Assembly (NCBI GenBank): GCA_964427535.1
Contig: CAYRVF010000011.1
Span: forward strand, 1-58,819
From: CAYRVF01 sp964427535
Lineage (GTDB): Bacteria; Chloroflexota; Ktedonobacteria; Ktedonobacterales; JADMIN01
Length of the DNA: 58,819 nucleotides
Direction of reading: 5' to 3'
Below are positions 25,042 to 34,579 of the stretch, piece after piece. Under the pieces are notes generated by a model, which saw only the letters and a program-made list of their open reading frames with translations, was not told where the DNA came from and made no database searches. Every line of letters starts with the position of its first letter. Positions within the stretch are counted from its first letter, which is position 1. The translations under genes and the position numbers were made by a program.

Positions 25042-25983
25042 ATGTTCACACGACTGCGCTCGTGGGCGCCTGGCCTGCGCGCGCGTGCCCGATCTGAGCA
25101 CCCACAGCTCCCGCCCTCGCGACGCCTCATAGGACAACATGTGTCACTCATCGCGCTGATGGCTGCGGTGTGTGTCTTTGGCGCCTGCGCGACTTCCATC
25201 CAGACATCTTCTGGCGAGAGGGCAGGCACTGAGATTGCCAGACAATCCCAGACGCCTGGCGCTCGTGCGACAAACCTGGCGGCAACCCTCGCGGCGGCGA
25301 CGCCTACCGATGTGGCCACGGCCACCGCACAGCCCACTTCACCTCCGACCGCCACGCCGATCGCGACGGCAACACCGCATCCAACCGTCACACCTCGGCC
25401 AACGGTGACACCCCAGCCAACCGCGACGCCTCAGCCGACAGCGACCGCGCAACCCACGGCAACCGCCCAGCCGACCCCGACCGCGACTCCTACTCCGACC
25501 AAGAGCACAAACAACTCTGGCCTGTTGATTCTGGCGATCGTGGTGCTACTACTCTGCTTCGTGGTGGTCGGGTTGATCGTCTGGCTCATCGCGCGCCGAA
25601 GGGTGCCGCCGACCGCTCCACCGTCCGAGACGGTGCTAGGTGTCCCGCCCGGCCCGCCCACTGCACAGGCCGACTGGGAACGGGTCGAGCGCATGCATCT
25701 CGATGTGCCCCAGACACAGCAATATCAGGCGGGATACCCCCCGCCATACCCTCCCGCTGCTCCAGCCGCGGATACGTATCCCAGCCTGCAACAGCCGCCT
25801 CAAGCGCAACAGCCCGGCATGCACGACCCGAGCGCCGGCAGTCCCGGCGGGGAGGTTCCGTCACAGACGCAGCCCGAAGTCGAAGACTTGTCGAGCCTGC
25901 CGCCGCTGCCGCCGCCGACGCCCGCCCCGCCCAATCCACGCATCGGCCAGGACGCGGACCAGCCCGAGCAGCGGGAGTCGTGA
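25042..25983 (+). CDS. Membrane protein with Thr/Pro repeat stalk and Pro-rich tail
   Basis: AAGGAG precedes the ATG. The 313-residue product has a hydrophobic N-terminal segment ending in a lipobox-like FGAC (SLIALMAAVCVFGAC), so it may be a lipoprotein or signal-anchored. A Thr/Pro/Ala repeat of about 55 residues (TATPQPTATAQPT pattern) follows, probably a rigid or glycosylated outer stalk. A second strong helix is LLILAIVVLLLCFVVVGLIVWLIA, followed by ARRR. The rest (~120 residues) is rich in Pro, Gln and Tyr (YPPPYPPAAPA) and should be cytoplasmic. Function is unknown. Confidence 0.75.
   Translation: MFTRLRSWAPGLRARARSEHPQLPPSRRLIGQHVSLIALMAAVCVFGACATSIQTSSGERAGTEIARQSQTPGARATNLAATLAAATPTDVATATAQPTSPPTATPIATATPHPTVTPRPTVTPQPTATPQPTATAQPTATAQPTPTATPTPTKSTNNSGLLILAIVVLLLCFVVVGLIVWLIARRRVPPTAPPSETVLGVPPGPPTAQADWERVERMHLDVPQTQQYQAGYPPPYPPAAPAADTYPSLQQPPQAQQPGMHDPSAGSPGGEVPSQTQPEVEDLSSLPPLPPPTPAPPNPRIGQDADQPEQRES
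25333..25500 (+). repeat. Thr-Pro-Ala coding repeat
   Basis: Imperfect tandem units encoding xPTxT (for example CAGCCAACCGCGACG, CAGCCGACAGCGACC) lie inside the preceding membrane-protein gene. Such tracts can vary in unit number between strains. Confidence 0.7.
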
Positions 25984-26011
25984 CGGATTCGATGGACACG
26001 CCGTCGTGCGG

Positions 26012-26674
26012 CTACATCGCCTCGATCGACTCGCCCGGCTCCATCAGGGAGGCGAAACCTACCCCTGACCGGGCGAGGTACGACTCAAATCGTGCGTAGA
26101 GCGTGCGACGGAAGAAATCCTTCGCGTACCCGTCGTGCACGGGAATGACGAGCTGGGGCCGCATCATCTTAGCGAACGTGAACGCGTCCACCTCAGTCAG
26201 CCAGGGCGCCGTGACCGGCAATATGAGGCTCGCGACGCCCGCATAGTCGATCAAGGTGGGGCTGAATGAGTCACCAGGGTTCAATACACGCTCGTTGACG
26301 ATGTACGCCGTGTTTAGGGGAAGGCTCTCGGAGAGGATCGCTTCGTGGGATGCCGACACCGCACGCACGGTGAACGGCCCGGCGACATGCGTGCCATCTT
26401 CCACAACTGTCGGGTGCAGTCCTTCCGTCTCAAGCCACTGCGCCGTCTCGCGATTCGTCAGTACGTCGGCGCCGCTCAACGCGACGATGCGCCTGAGCGC
26501 CTCGACATCCACATGATCAGGATGCGAGTGAGTCAGCACGATGGTCGCGACGTTCTCAAAGTCCTCCGGACGTACCAGCCCTTCGACGAATGAGAACACC
26601 CCGGGATCGAAGAGCAGACGCTGTCCCTGCTCCTCCAGCACCAGGCACGAATGCACATGCTTCGAGATACGCAT
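26012..26674 (-). CDS. MBL-fold metallo-hydrolase, UlaG/YtkL-like
   Basis: The ATG at 26674 has AAAGGA seven bases upstream; an earlier in-frame start (26728) would add 18 residues without clear homology. The 220-residue product carries the metallo-beta-lactamase fold motifs: THSHPDH with His49, His51, Asp53 and His54, later VSASHEA and PVHDGYAKDFF for the remaining metal ligands. The N-terminus (MRISKHVHSCLVLEEQGQRLLFDPG) resembles the L-ascorbate-6-phosphate lactonase/UPF0173 group. It likely hydrolyses a small cytosolic ester or lactone with two zinc or manganese ions. Confidence 0.85.
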   Translation of the reverse strand: MRISKHVHSCLVLEEQGQRLLFDPGVFSFVEGLVRPEDFENVATIVLTHSHPDHVDVEALRRIVALSGADVLTNRETAQWLETEGLHPTVVEDGTHVAGPFTVRAVSASHEAILSESLPLNTAYIVNERVLNPGDSFSPTLIDYAGVASLILPVTAPWLTEVDAFTFAKMMRPQLVIPVHDGYAKDFFRRTLYARFESYLARSGVGFASLMEPGESIEAM

Positions 26675-26823
26675 GTCGCAGTCCTTTCGCGTGACTACAT
26701 TCACCGACTTCAGGGCCAGCACATCCACATTGTAGAAAGTGCAGCGCCGCCCCGTCCATGTCAGCCACGCGTGAAAGGGCTCGTCAGAGCAAGAGAATCT
26801 GGCGTAATTTAAGCAGAGCGACG

Positions 26824-27309
26824 TTAGTCGCGCTCGCCCCGCGTAGACCGCTTGGCCGGTACGCTCGCCGTACTATCGCGGAAGGCTCCGTCATCCACAC
26901 GTACCGGGGGTAGTTGGGCACCCCGTGACGCCTCGACCACCGCGAGCATGTGCCGCACCGCGAGAAGCAGATGATCGATGGCGAAGGGCTTGTATACAAT
27001 GCCGATGCCCTCGGAGCGCAGATGGTCTTCCTGCTCGCGCGCCTCACGCACTGCCGCCGTGCAGATGATAATGGGCAGTGCGGACGTTGGCCGATAGAGT
27101 CGCAACTTTTGCATCATCTTCCAGCCTTCGAGCTGCGTGCCAAATTTGAGATCAAGCAGAACGAGGTCTGGCCGGCGCATCTCGACCGCCGCTGGGTGCT
27201 CGAACGCGAGCTTCGACGTGATGACGTCGTACCCTTCCTCTTCCAGCAGCGCCTCATACAGCTCTAAGATGTCCTGATCATCATTTATCACCATGATGCG
27301 GGTTGTCAT
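26824..27309 (-). CDS. Single-domain response regulator
   Basis: From the ATG at 27309 (GGAGA upstream) the 161-residue product is a receiver domain with intact pocket: acidic pair in VINDDQD, phospho-acceptor Asp in LVLLDLKFG, conserved Thr in IICTAAV and Lys in VYKPFAI. The last ~35 residues are basic and polar without an output domain. It would work by protein-protein contact. The gene lies downstream of, and on the same strand as, a truncated histidine kinase that could once have been its partner. Confidence 0.88.
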   Translation of the reverse strand: MTTRIMVINDDQDILELYEALLEEEGYDVITSKLAFEHPAAVEMRRPDLVLLDLKFGTQLEGWKMMQKLRLYRPTSALPIIICTAAVREAREQEDHLRSEGIGIVYKPFAIDHLLLAVRHMLAVVEASRGAQLPPVRVDDGAFRDSTASVPAKRSTRGERD

Positions 27310-27533
27310 TCCAGGCGTCTCCAGACGAGGCACGTCTCCGTTCGTGCGTTACTATTAGGAGCCACCAACGGGCTGTACAGAAGCCGGGCGGCGCCTCCAC
27401 GTCGCAAAATTCCTGAGAGACAACAATACAAAAATCATGCCAGACTTGGCTGCCTGTTCAGCGACGCGGCTGACGCATTCGAGTCAGCGGCGTCGCCACG
27501 CCCCGCAGCAGACTGTCGCGGTGCGCGCGGCGG

Positions 27534-28208
27534 TCAGCCTGTGGTATCTGGCCGCTCACAGGTGGCCTCCAACGGAAGGGTAAACCAGAAGGTGCTTCCC
27601 GAACCGGGGACGCTCTCCACCCCAACGGAACCGCCGTGTCGCTCGGCGAAAGTCTTGCAGATGTGGAGTCCGAGACCCAGCCCGACCCCGGAGCCGCTCA
27701 GCTGACGTATGCCCTCCACCCGGTGGAACGGCTCCCACAGGTGTCCCAGCGCCTCTGGCGTCAACCCCGGCCCTTCGTCGCGGACTGATACCTTCAAGAC
27801 ACCACCTCCGCCGCTTTGCTCCGACGAGACGACCACCGCGACGGGCTTGTCCTCCATGGAGTATTTAAGGGCATTGGTGAGATAGTTGGTAACCACCTGG
27901 CCGACGCGGTCGGCGTCGAGCACCAGTTGGGGAAGGCTCTCCGCCGCGACGTCGAGCGTGATGGTGCGGCTGGGCCACGCAAGCCGCTGGGTATCTACCA
28001 CCTCGCGTACGATGTCGCCCAGGTCTTTTGTTGTGAGGCACAGGTCAAGCTTGTCCGAAGCGATACGGGTCACGTCAAGTAAATCGACGACCAGCCGGTT
28101 GAGGCGTACGAGCTGTTGGTCAGCACGATCGAGCAATTCATGTGCGCGCCCCAGCCGTGTGTCCATCCGGCACGGGAGGTCGGCGGTGATTGATGTGCCC
28201 CGTTCCAC
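27534..28208 (-). pseudogene. Histidine kinase fragment lacking the H-box
   Basis: The frame gives at most 224 residues from a GTG, or 210 from the ATG at 28166. It contains the end of a HisKA dimerisation helix (LNRLVVDLLDVTRIASDKLD) and a full HATPase domain: N box NYLTNALKYS, G1 DEGPGL, G2 GLGLGLHICKTFAERHGG, and GSTFWFTLPL. The first HisKA helix with the phospho-accepting histidine is missing. A TGA lies only 12 bases upstream of the GTG, and none of the three minus-strand frames upstream to about 28320 shows an H-box. It cannot autophosphorylate; it may be a remnant or an ATP-binding regulatory fragment. Confidence 0.75.
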
Positions 28209-28657
28209 CTGGCCATGTCACCAAAAGCATGCCGGCAGGCGCAACCATCCGAGACACTCGGCGGCGCTCTATTACAGCAACTCTAAGGCCAGAGCTGACA
28301 ACGCGTGATACTGTATCCCACAGTCGCATTGACGACTGGTCCACACCACTGAGTCTATCACGACATAACGCAGCGCCGATATTCGCTGGCATACTTTCCC
28401 GCCTGGCGGCATGGAGCTCTCCGAACAGCCAGGCAAACTCTGACCTCCAAGACCCACCAAAGGGTGGGGCAGTCGGCCGCACCGGTGCCGTATGTCGAGG
28501 ATGATGTGAGGCGACGGTCGTCCGGGTGACGTGCTGAGCAAAGTGAGCGCCATCTTCCTGCGCGCTCCCAATTCGACAGTACGGCGCACGCCTGTCCCGC
28601 GGCGCTGGCTCACAGGCAGCCTCTACTACGCGCGGGGATGCGACAGAGGAGACGGCG
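28209..28657. other. Intergenic region upstream of truncated kinase
   Basis: About 450 bases between the headless kinase and the divergent flavoprotein gene. Several frames are open but none shows a recognisable domain. It may contain degraded 5' kinase sequence. The purine-rich AGAGGAGA just before 28658 serves the flavoprotein gene. Confidence 0.4.
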
Positions 28658-30073
28658 ATGAACATAGTCATTCTAGGCGGAGGACCAGCCGGTGTCGCGG
28701 CGGCACTGCGAGCGCGGGAGCTGGGCGCGACCGTTACCGTGATCGAGAGCAAGCGCATCGGCGGTACCAGCATCAACGACGGCCCGGCGCCCGTCCGCAC
28801 GGTTGCCCGCGCCGCGCGACTGGCACGGGACGCTGGTTCCTGGGCCACCTTCGGGCTGAGGGGCACACCCCCGACGATCGATCTCGCGGCCGTGATCGCC
28901 AACGCGCTGCGCGTCGCCAACTACGCTCACGAGCAGAAGCATCTCGCCGACGCCATCCGGGCGCGCGGCATCGAGCTGATCGAGGGCGCGGGTCCAGGGC
29001 GGCTGCTCGACGCGCGCCGCGTTCAGCTCGCGGACGGACGAACGTGGCTGGCCGACAGCATCATCCTGGCGACGGGCGGATCGAGCGGCGCACTGCCGGT
29101 TCCAGGTGGCGACCTCACACTGAGCCACAGCGACATCTGGTCGCTGCGCGAACTGCCAGCGCGCATTGCCGTCGTCGGCGCGGCGTCCACCGGCTGCCAG
29201 CTCGCGTCGATCTTCGAGGATTTTGGCTGTGCCGTCACGCTGATCGAGATGGCGGAGCGCATCAATCCAACTGCGGATGAAGACATCTCACACGCCCTCG
29301 CCAGCGCCTTTGAGCAGCAAGGCATGACCATCATCACCGGCGCGCGAACGGAGCGCATCGAGCGCACGGCAAGTGGCCTGGAAGTCACGTACCGGCAAGG
29401 CGACAACACTGGCAGCGTCGTCGTCGATGCCGTCTTCCGGGCGACAGGGTGGCCGGGCAACATCGCGGCGCTCGATACCGCGGCCGCCGGTGTCGCGACC
29501 GCGCGTGGCTACGTGGTCGTAAACGACTATCTGCAAACCAGCGTACCGACCACCTACGCCGCGGGCGACGTTAACGGACGCAGCATGCTCGCGCAAAGCG
29601 CCGTCTACGAGGGCAGCATCGCAGCGGAGAACGCCGTCCAGGGACCTCACCTGCGCCTCTCGCATGAGATCGTGCCCAACGGCAGCTTTACGGACCCCGA
29701 ATATGCCAGCGTCGGACTGACGGAGCGGGAGGCGCGCGAGCGATATGAGTGCGCCGTCGCGGTCGTCCAGTATGATAACCTGCTACGGCCTGTCGCGGAC
29801 GGACACCCCGAAGGCTTCTGCAAGCTCATCGTCGACGCCCGCCAGCGCTACATCCTGGGAGCCCATGTTCTCGGCGAATACTCGGTCGAGATCATCCAGA
29901 TGGTGGCGGCATGCATGGCGGGCGGCATGCGCGTGGAACAGGTAGCCGAGCTACAGTTGGCTTATCCTACCTTCACAGAGGCGGTGGGGATGGCCGCGCG
30001 CAGGCTGGTTCGTGAACTGGGCGTGGTTGAGCTCGCGCCTACCGCGCGCCAGTCCGGGCCGCTCTACGCCTGA
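28658..30073 (+). CDS. Disulfide-reductase-fold flavoprotein lacking redox cysteines
   Basis: The 471-residue product has the layout of dihydrolipoamide dehydrogenase/mercuric reductase: FAD motif GGGPAG at 7-12, IILATGGS, NAD(P) motif VGAASTGCQLASIF, TYAAGDVNG, and the C-terminal dimer domain. The redox-active pair is gone: where GGTCxNxGCxP is expected, residues 35-45 read GGTSINDGPAP, Ser38 and Pro43 replacing the cysteines. The catalytic His of HxHPT is also changed (LAYPTFTEAVG). It therefore cannot be a thiol-disulfide reductase. It may be a transhydrogenase-like or quinone-reducing enzyme. AGAGGAGA precedes the ATG by seven bases. Confidence 0.88.
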   Translation: MNIVILGGGPAGVAAALRARELGATVTVIESKRIGGTSINDGPAPVRTVARAARLARDAGSWATFGLRGTPPTIDLAAVIANALRVANYAHEQKHLADAIRARGIELIEGAGPGRLLDARRVQLADGRTWLADSIILATGGSSGALPVPGGDLTLSHSDIWSLRELPARIAVVGAASTGCQLASIFEDFGCAVTLIEMAERINPTADEDISHALASAFEQQGMTIITGARTERIERTASGLEVTYRQGDNTGSVVVDAVFRATGWPGNIAALDTAAAGVATARGYVVVNDYLQTSVPTTYAAGDVNGRSMLAQSAVYEGSIAAENAVQGPHLRLSHEIVPNGSFTDPEYASVGLTEREARERYECAVAVVQYDNLLRPVADGHPEGFCKLIVDARQRYILGAHVLGEYSVEIIQMVAACMAGGMRVEQVAELQLAYPTFTEAVGMAARRLVRELGVVELAPTARQSGPLYA

Positions 30074-30171
30074 TAATCCACTCGCTTCATCATCGAGACA
30101 GAGAGCGAAACCGTTACGAGGAACGAGTCATCGTGCCGAACGCGGTCGTTGCGGGCGTGTACCATCCCGGA

Positions 30172-30858
30172 TCACTCCGTACTCTCGCTAGACCTGACAG
30201 GCATCGCAAGCAACCTTCTCACAGCCGACCTGTACAAATCGTTGGGCAGCGCCTCGCCACTGGAATCGGGCTCCAGATATGCCTGGAGAGCCAGGCCGCT
30301 GCCGAGCGCGATCAACGTCCACGCCAGGTACTCGGCAGGGAGCGATGGTGCGTCGTCTCCTGCGCCCTGACGCTGGCGGACCTGCTCGGCCAGCATCTGA
30401 CGCGCGCGGCGGTAGCGTTCCGCCAGCAACGCCCGCGCCCGCTCGTCACGCATGGCATACAGCCAGAACTCCATCGCCAGCACGTTCCAAATGCGTCCTC
30501 GCTCCACTTGAAGCGCGAATGACGTCGGCGCATCTTGCTGTGCTCTGCCCTCGCCATCGCCGCCACTCGCCGTCGGCACGTTCCCAGCGTCCGGATGCCG
30601 AAGTCCGGCGGCATACTCCATCGCGTCAAGCTCCCTCGCAAGGTGGCGGTCCAGGACGGCGAGGAACAGCTCCTCTTTGCTGGCGAAATTTGAGTAGACG
30701 GCACCTTTCGAGTACCCTGCCGCTTCCGCGACCTCCTCGACGGAGGCTCCATGAAAACCGCGCCGGGCGAAGATCTCCGCGGCGGCATCCAGCAACAGCT
30801 CGCGTGTCCGCTGCTGGCTCTGCTCGCGAGTCAGTCGCGTTCGCGGCGTACGTGTCAT
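30172..30858 (-). CDS. TetR-family transcriptional regulator
   Basis: The 228-residue product has the typical N-terminal HTH: TRELLLDAAAEIFARRGFHGASVEEVAEAAG, recognition helix YSKGAVYSNFASKEELFLAVLD, near residues 18-65. The C-terminal ligand domain is variable as usual. It converges with the flavoprotein gene and diverges from the APC permease gene, 260 bases away, which is the likeliest target besides itself. No obvious palindrome was identified in that spacer. Confidence 0.92.
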   Translation of the reverse strand: MTRTPRTRLTREQSQQRTRELLLDAAAEIFARRGFHGASVEEVAEAAGYSKGAVYSNFASKEELFLAVLDRHLARELDAMEYAAGLRHPDAGNVPTASGGDGEGRAQQDAPTSFALQVERGRIWNVLAMEFWLYAMRDERARALLAERYRRARQMLAEQVRQRQGAGDDAPSLPAEYLAWTLIALGSGLALQAYLEPDSSGEALPNDLYRSAVRRLLAMPVRSSESTE

Positions 30859-31118
30859 GCGTTCACCTCTCTCTGCCGGATATGACGTGATGCGACCATA
30901 CCTGCCTTGATAATCTTATGAGTATCTCCATGGTACACTGCGACAATACCAATTAGAATCCGACTACTGTGCAGTATGTAGTCTCCTGAGCGGTCACCTC
31001 GCGAGACACACACCTCGCCATCTGAACTCTCCGTGGGGAGAGGGTGATGGCGCTCGCCTCGGACTACACTGTGCGTATCGCGGGCTACCGGCGTTGCCGA
31101 GCGCAAAGGAGGCCCAGG

Positions 31119-33284
31119 ATGCCAGCCCCCGACCCTGAGCGCACACCCGCACACCTTGACACAACGCCCAGCGTTCCCGGTGCGGCCCCGGCGGCGGAGC
31201 AACAGATACTGTCGCCTGGTGACACCGGTCAGGCGATGAGTGCTCCCTTTCGGCGAGTCGACCAGGATTGCTACGAGGCGTCATTATCTGTCTCTGAGCC
31301 TGACACACCCGCCGAGCGCGCACAGCGCTTGCTCCTCGGGCAACCGATACCCGAGCGACTCGCGGCCAAAGAGCGCCTCAACAAGGTCCGCGCGCTGGCC
31401 ACCCTCTCGTCTGATGCGCTCTCCTCGGTCGCATATGGCACCGAGGCATCGCTGGCAGTGTTGGTGGTGGCCGGGGCTGCCGCACTCAGCAGGAATCTCG
31501 GCATCGGGCTTGTCACGGCAGCGGTGATGCTGGTCGTCGGCTATTCCTATCGCCAGACGATCTATGCCTATCCTACTGGCGGCGGCAGCTACATCGTGGC
31601 GCGGGCGAATCTGGGGGTGGTGCCTGGGCTGATCGCGGCGGCGGCACTGCTGATCGACTATGTACTGACGGTCTCGGTCAGCGTGGCATCGGGGATCGAT
31701 GCCATCGCCTCGGCCTTCCCCACGTTCTCAACGGGCAAGCTCGCGATCGAGTTGGGCGCGATCGTGTTCATCACGCTCATCAATCTGCGGGGCCTGCGGA
31801 CCTCGGGCACCGTCTTTGCCATCCCCACCTATTTCTTCCTGGTCAGCTTCGGCCTCACCCTGGTGGTGGGCGTCTTGCGCGGGCTCACTGGGGGCGGACT
31901 CACCGCTGCCGCGAGCCCACCCATCCCACTCTCCGCAACTCAGGCGCTCACGCCCTTGCTGGTGCTGACGGCCTTCGCATCGGGCTGCTCAGCCATGACC
32001 GGGGTCGAGGCAATCTCGAACGGCGTTCCCGCCTTTGAAGGCGACACGCCGGCGCGCCAGTCGAGCAACGCCGCGAGGACGCTCGTCGTTATGATCGCGC
32101 TGCTCGTTACTTTTTTTCTGGGCACCACCTACCTGGCGTGGCGCGTCGGTGCGGTGCCCTACCCCTCAGGCGACCCCACCGTGACCTCGCAGATCGCGCG
32201 CTTCGCGTTCTCATCGGGCGCCTTTGCCTGGCTCTTCTATGCGGTGCAGACCGCGACTCTGCTGATTCTGGTGTTCGCGGCCAACACGTCCTTCGCCGAC
32301 TTTCCGCGCCTCTCGGCGATCCTGTCGCGTGACGGCTTTCTGCCCGCCCTCTTTGCCTATCGGGGAGAGCGGCTCGCATTCAGTATGGGCATCGGTTTCC
32401 TGGGCATTGTGAGTGCGGTTGTGCTGGCCATTTTTCGCGGCAACGTCGTGGCGCTCATCAACTTGTATGCACTGGGCGTATTCACGGCGTTCACCTTGTC
32501 ACAGTCAGGGATGGTAATCCACTGGATGCGACGACGGCAGGAGGCCGGCTGGCAGGGGCGTCTGATCGCAAACGGTGTCGGCGCGGCCGCTACAGGAGTG
32601 GTCACGGGCATCATCGCCTTCACCAAATTCGACCGCGGCGCCTGGGCGGTCGTGGTCCTCGTCCCGCTGCTGGTGATCGTCTTTCTCCGTATTCGCGCCT
32701 ATTACCAGCGCCCGAGACGCCTGCTACTTCCCGAGGCCGCACCACCGACCGCTGACATCGTGTTCGTTCCCATCCTTTCCCACAGAACTATTCCCCTCTC
32801 AGTTCTGCGCCGCCAGGCAGGTAAAAGTCACACTGCGGCGCATCCGTCAGGCGACGACGCGGCGAACACCGAGACGCAGCAATGGGCGGAAGTCCTCTCC
32901 GAGGAACTGGCCTTCGCCGCGCGAATCGCGCTAGACATCCGCATCGTCAAGGTGGTCGAAGAGCAGAAGGAAGCTGACGACTTCCGCGCGAGCTGGGCGC
33001 ACTATGTGGAGGCCAATGGCGCGACACTGCCGCATGACACGCGAGCGGAAGCGCTGGTCTCGCCGTATCGCACGGTCGTACTGCCGCTCGCTCATTTTCT
33101 CGACTGGCAGCTCACGCATGACTTCGCGGGCAAGCGAGGGGCCGTCGTGCTCCCGCGAGAAGCCCATCCATCGTGGTGGGAGATGCCACTCCAACGCGGT
33201 GTAGCTTCGCGATTGCGGCGCGAATTGGCGCACGAGCGTAGTCCGCTCGTGATCGTTGATCTGCCGTACGTGTTGGAGAAATAG
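31119..33284 (+). CDS. APC-superfamily amino acid/cation permease with soluble C-terminal domain
   Basis: AAAGGAGG six bases upstream fixes the ATG. The 721-residue protein starts with ~100 polar residues, then RLNKVRALATLSSDALSSVAYG, the TM1 signature of a large APC-type permease group, and about twelve membrane helices (YSYRQTIYAYPTGGGSYIVA, TALTVSVSVAS-like segments, LTAFASGCSAMTGVEAISNGVPAF). After the last helix (VVVLVPLLVIVFLRIRAYY) comes a cytosolic domain of ~190 residues (IVFVPILSHRTIPLSVLRRQ, ALVSPYRTVVLPLAHFLDW), probably USP-like. Amino acid or potassium uptake is possible; the substrate is not readable. An inverted repeat lies about 100 bases downstream. Confidence 0.88.
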   Translation: MPAPDPERTPAHLDTTPSVPGAAPAAEQQILSPGDTGQAMSAPFRRVDQDCYEASLSVSEPDTPAERAQRLLLGQPIPERLAAKERLNKVRALATLSSDALSSVAYGTEASLAVLVVAGAAALSRNLGIGLVTAAVMLVVGYSYRQTIYAYPTGGGSYIVARANLGVVPGLIAAAALLIDYVLTVSVSVASGIDAIASAFPTFSTGKLAIELGAIVFITLINLRGLRTSGTVFAIPTYFFLVSFGLTLVVGVLRGLTGGGLTAAASPPIPLSATQALTPLLVLTAFASGCSAMTGVEAISNGVPAFEGDTPARQSSNAARTLVVMIALLVTFFLGTTYLAWRVGAVPYPSGDPTVTSQIARFAFSSGAFAWLFYAVQTATLLILVFAANTSFADFPRLSAILSRDGFLPALFAYRGERLAFSMGIGFLGIVSAVVLAIFRGNVVALINLYALGVFTAFTLSQSGMVIHWMRRRQEAGWQGRLIANGVGAAATGVVTGIIAFTKFDRGAWAVVVLVPLLVIVFLRIRAYYQRPRRLLLPEAAPPTADIVFVPILSHRTIPLSVLRRQAGKSHTAAHPSGDDAANTETQQWAEVLSEELAFAARIALDIRIVKVVEEQKEADDFRASWAHYVEANGATLPHDTRAEALVSPYRTVVLPLAHFLDWQLTHDFAGKRGAVVLPREAHPSWWEMPLQRGVASRLRRELAHERSPLVIVDLPYVLEK

Positions 33285-33661
33285 GCGCTTCTGGCGCCCC
33301 AGCCGGGCAGCGCACATGCAGGACGACGTGGCGTAATGGGATATCTACGGCGGACTGAACGGGCTCTGAAGGCCTCAACGACGAAGGCAGGCGCGGCGGC
33401 TCAACGCTGTACGTATCTTCACCGCCGCGCCTACCCATCAGGTGCCCGTGATCTCCGCCTGATGTGGAACTCGACCACGCCTGGCCTAGTCGCGTCAATC
33501 GTTCTGCCTCGAACTGCTTGCTCACAGCATCCGGCTTGACTGCGCGTCCTCCTTGACGGGGCTGGATCACGGGGACGCGCATAACCTCATCAGGCGCGGA
33601 CTGGAAGCGCTCCTGTGAGGTGCGATCGTGCGCGGCGTATACGCGCGACTAGACTGGGTTA
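33285..33661. other. Intergenic region with long hairpin
   Basis: About 375 bases between the converging permease and BON genes. A perfect 11-base inverted repeat, AGGCGCGGCGG (33389-33399) with CCGCCGCGCCT (33422-33432), encloses a 22-base loop and could act as terminator or RNA structure. No gene was recognised. Confidence 0.45.
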
Positions 33662-34342
33662 CTAGACGGGGTTAATCGTAATACGATTATCGACCTCTGT
33701 GACACCAGGGGACGACCAGGCGACCCGCTCCGCCTCTTGCCGCTCCGCCCAGGAGCGTACGGACCCGGTGAGGATCACTTTGCCGCCTTGTACCTCAACA
33801 TTTATGCGGTGGGCATCGAGCTCGGCGTGCCGCACTAACGCATCCTCAATCTTGTGTTTGAGATCTTGGGGCGTCGGCGTGATACGGGGGCGCACCATGA
33901 TCAGGTTGGTCACTCCGCGTACGCCGGTCAGGCGGCGCACGACGCGCTCGGCGTCTTCCTTCTGAAACTCCCAGTCCACCTCACCCTCGAGTGTCACCCA
34001 GCCTCTGGAGACGGTCACTTTGATCTTGTCGGCTGGCACGAGCGCATCCCACTCCAGTGCCCGGCTGACCGCTGCGGCGATATCGGCATCGGTGCGCTCG
34101 GATGAACCAGGAAGGCGCACCTCGATGTCATTGGCTACAGCCTTTACCCCTCGTACCCGAAGCGCGGCGTCTTCTGCGGCCCACTTCTTGGTATAGCTAT
34201 CCACCCAGCCAGTGAGGGTGACGACCCCATCCTTGACGACGACCCCAATCTCGTTGGGCTGGACGCGAGCGTCCCATTTCAACTCTTCGAGCACGTCACG
34301 CTGAATTTCTTCGTCGGTCCTCGGTTTTGCCGCTGTGGACAC
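33662..34342 (-). CDS. Triple BON-domain protein
   Basis: The 226-residue protein consists of three BON repeats (about 12-78, 88-150 and 158-224), each with the pattern of a beta-alpha-beta unit and a conserved glycine: VVVKDGVVTLTGWVDSY, VTVSRGWVTLEGEVDWE and VEVQGGKVILTGSVRSW. There is no signal peptide, so it should be cytoplasmic, unlike OsmY. BON proteins are thought to bind membranes or phospholipids under stress; the role here is inferred only from the family. Confidence 0.92.
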   Translation of the reverse strand: MSTAAKPRTDEEIQRDVLEELKWDARVQPNEIGVVVKDGVVTLTGWVDSYTKKWAAEDAALRVRGVKAVANDIEVRLPGSSERTDADIAAAVSRALEWDALVPADKIKVTVSRGWVTLEGEVDWEFQKEDAERVVRRLTGVRGVTNLIMVRPRITPTPQDLKHKIEDALVRHAELDAHRINVEVQGGKVILTGSVRSWAERQEAERVAWSSPGVTEVDNRITINPV

Positions 34343-34579
34343 TTGTGCATTCCTCCTGAGAGCCTGGTGGCTCAGATTGCGTAACGCGGGTTACACGCCT
34401 GGCCGGTCTGTGGGCATTGCCCGACCGGTCTACTTTTCGAGTGTAGGCTTGTTGGTCCGGTCATTTCTGTTCTCCAGCGAACGAACGTGCGAGGACCGGT
34501 AGTCCTACACTGTTCCATATCGGCCTTACTACCGCACTGCGGGCCGGCGCCAATGCCTACAAGGCGAGGAGAGAATTCC

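Noticed and set aside
30860..31118. Possible c-di-AMP riboswitch upstream of the APC permease
   Set aside because: Such permeases are often controlled this way, but I could not match the conserved core or a clear set of stems by eye.
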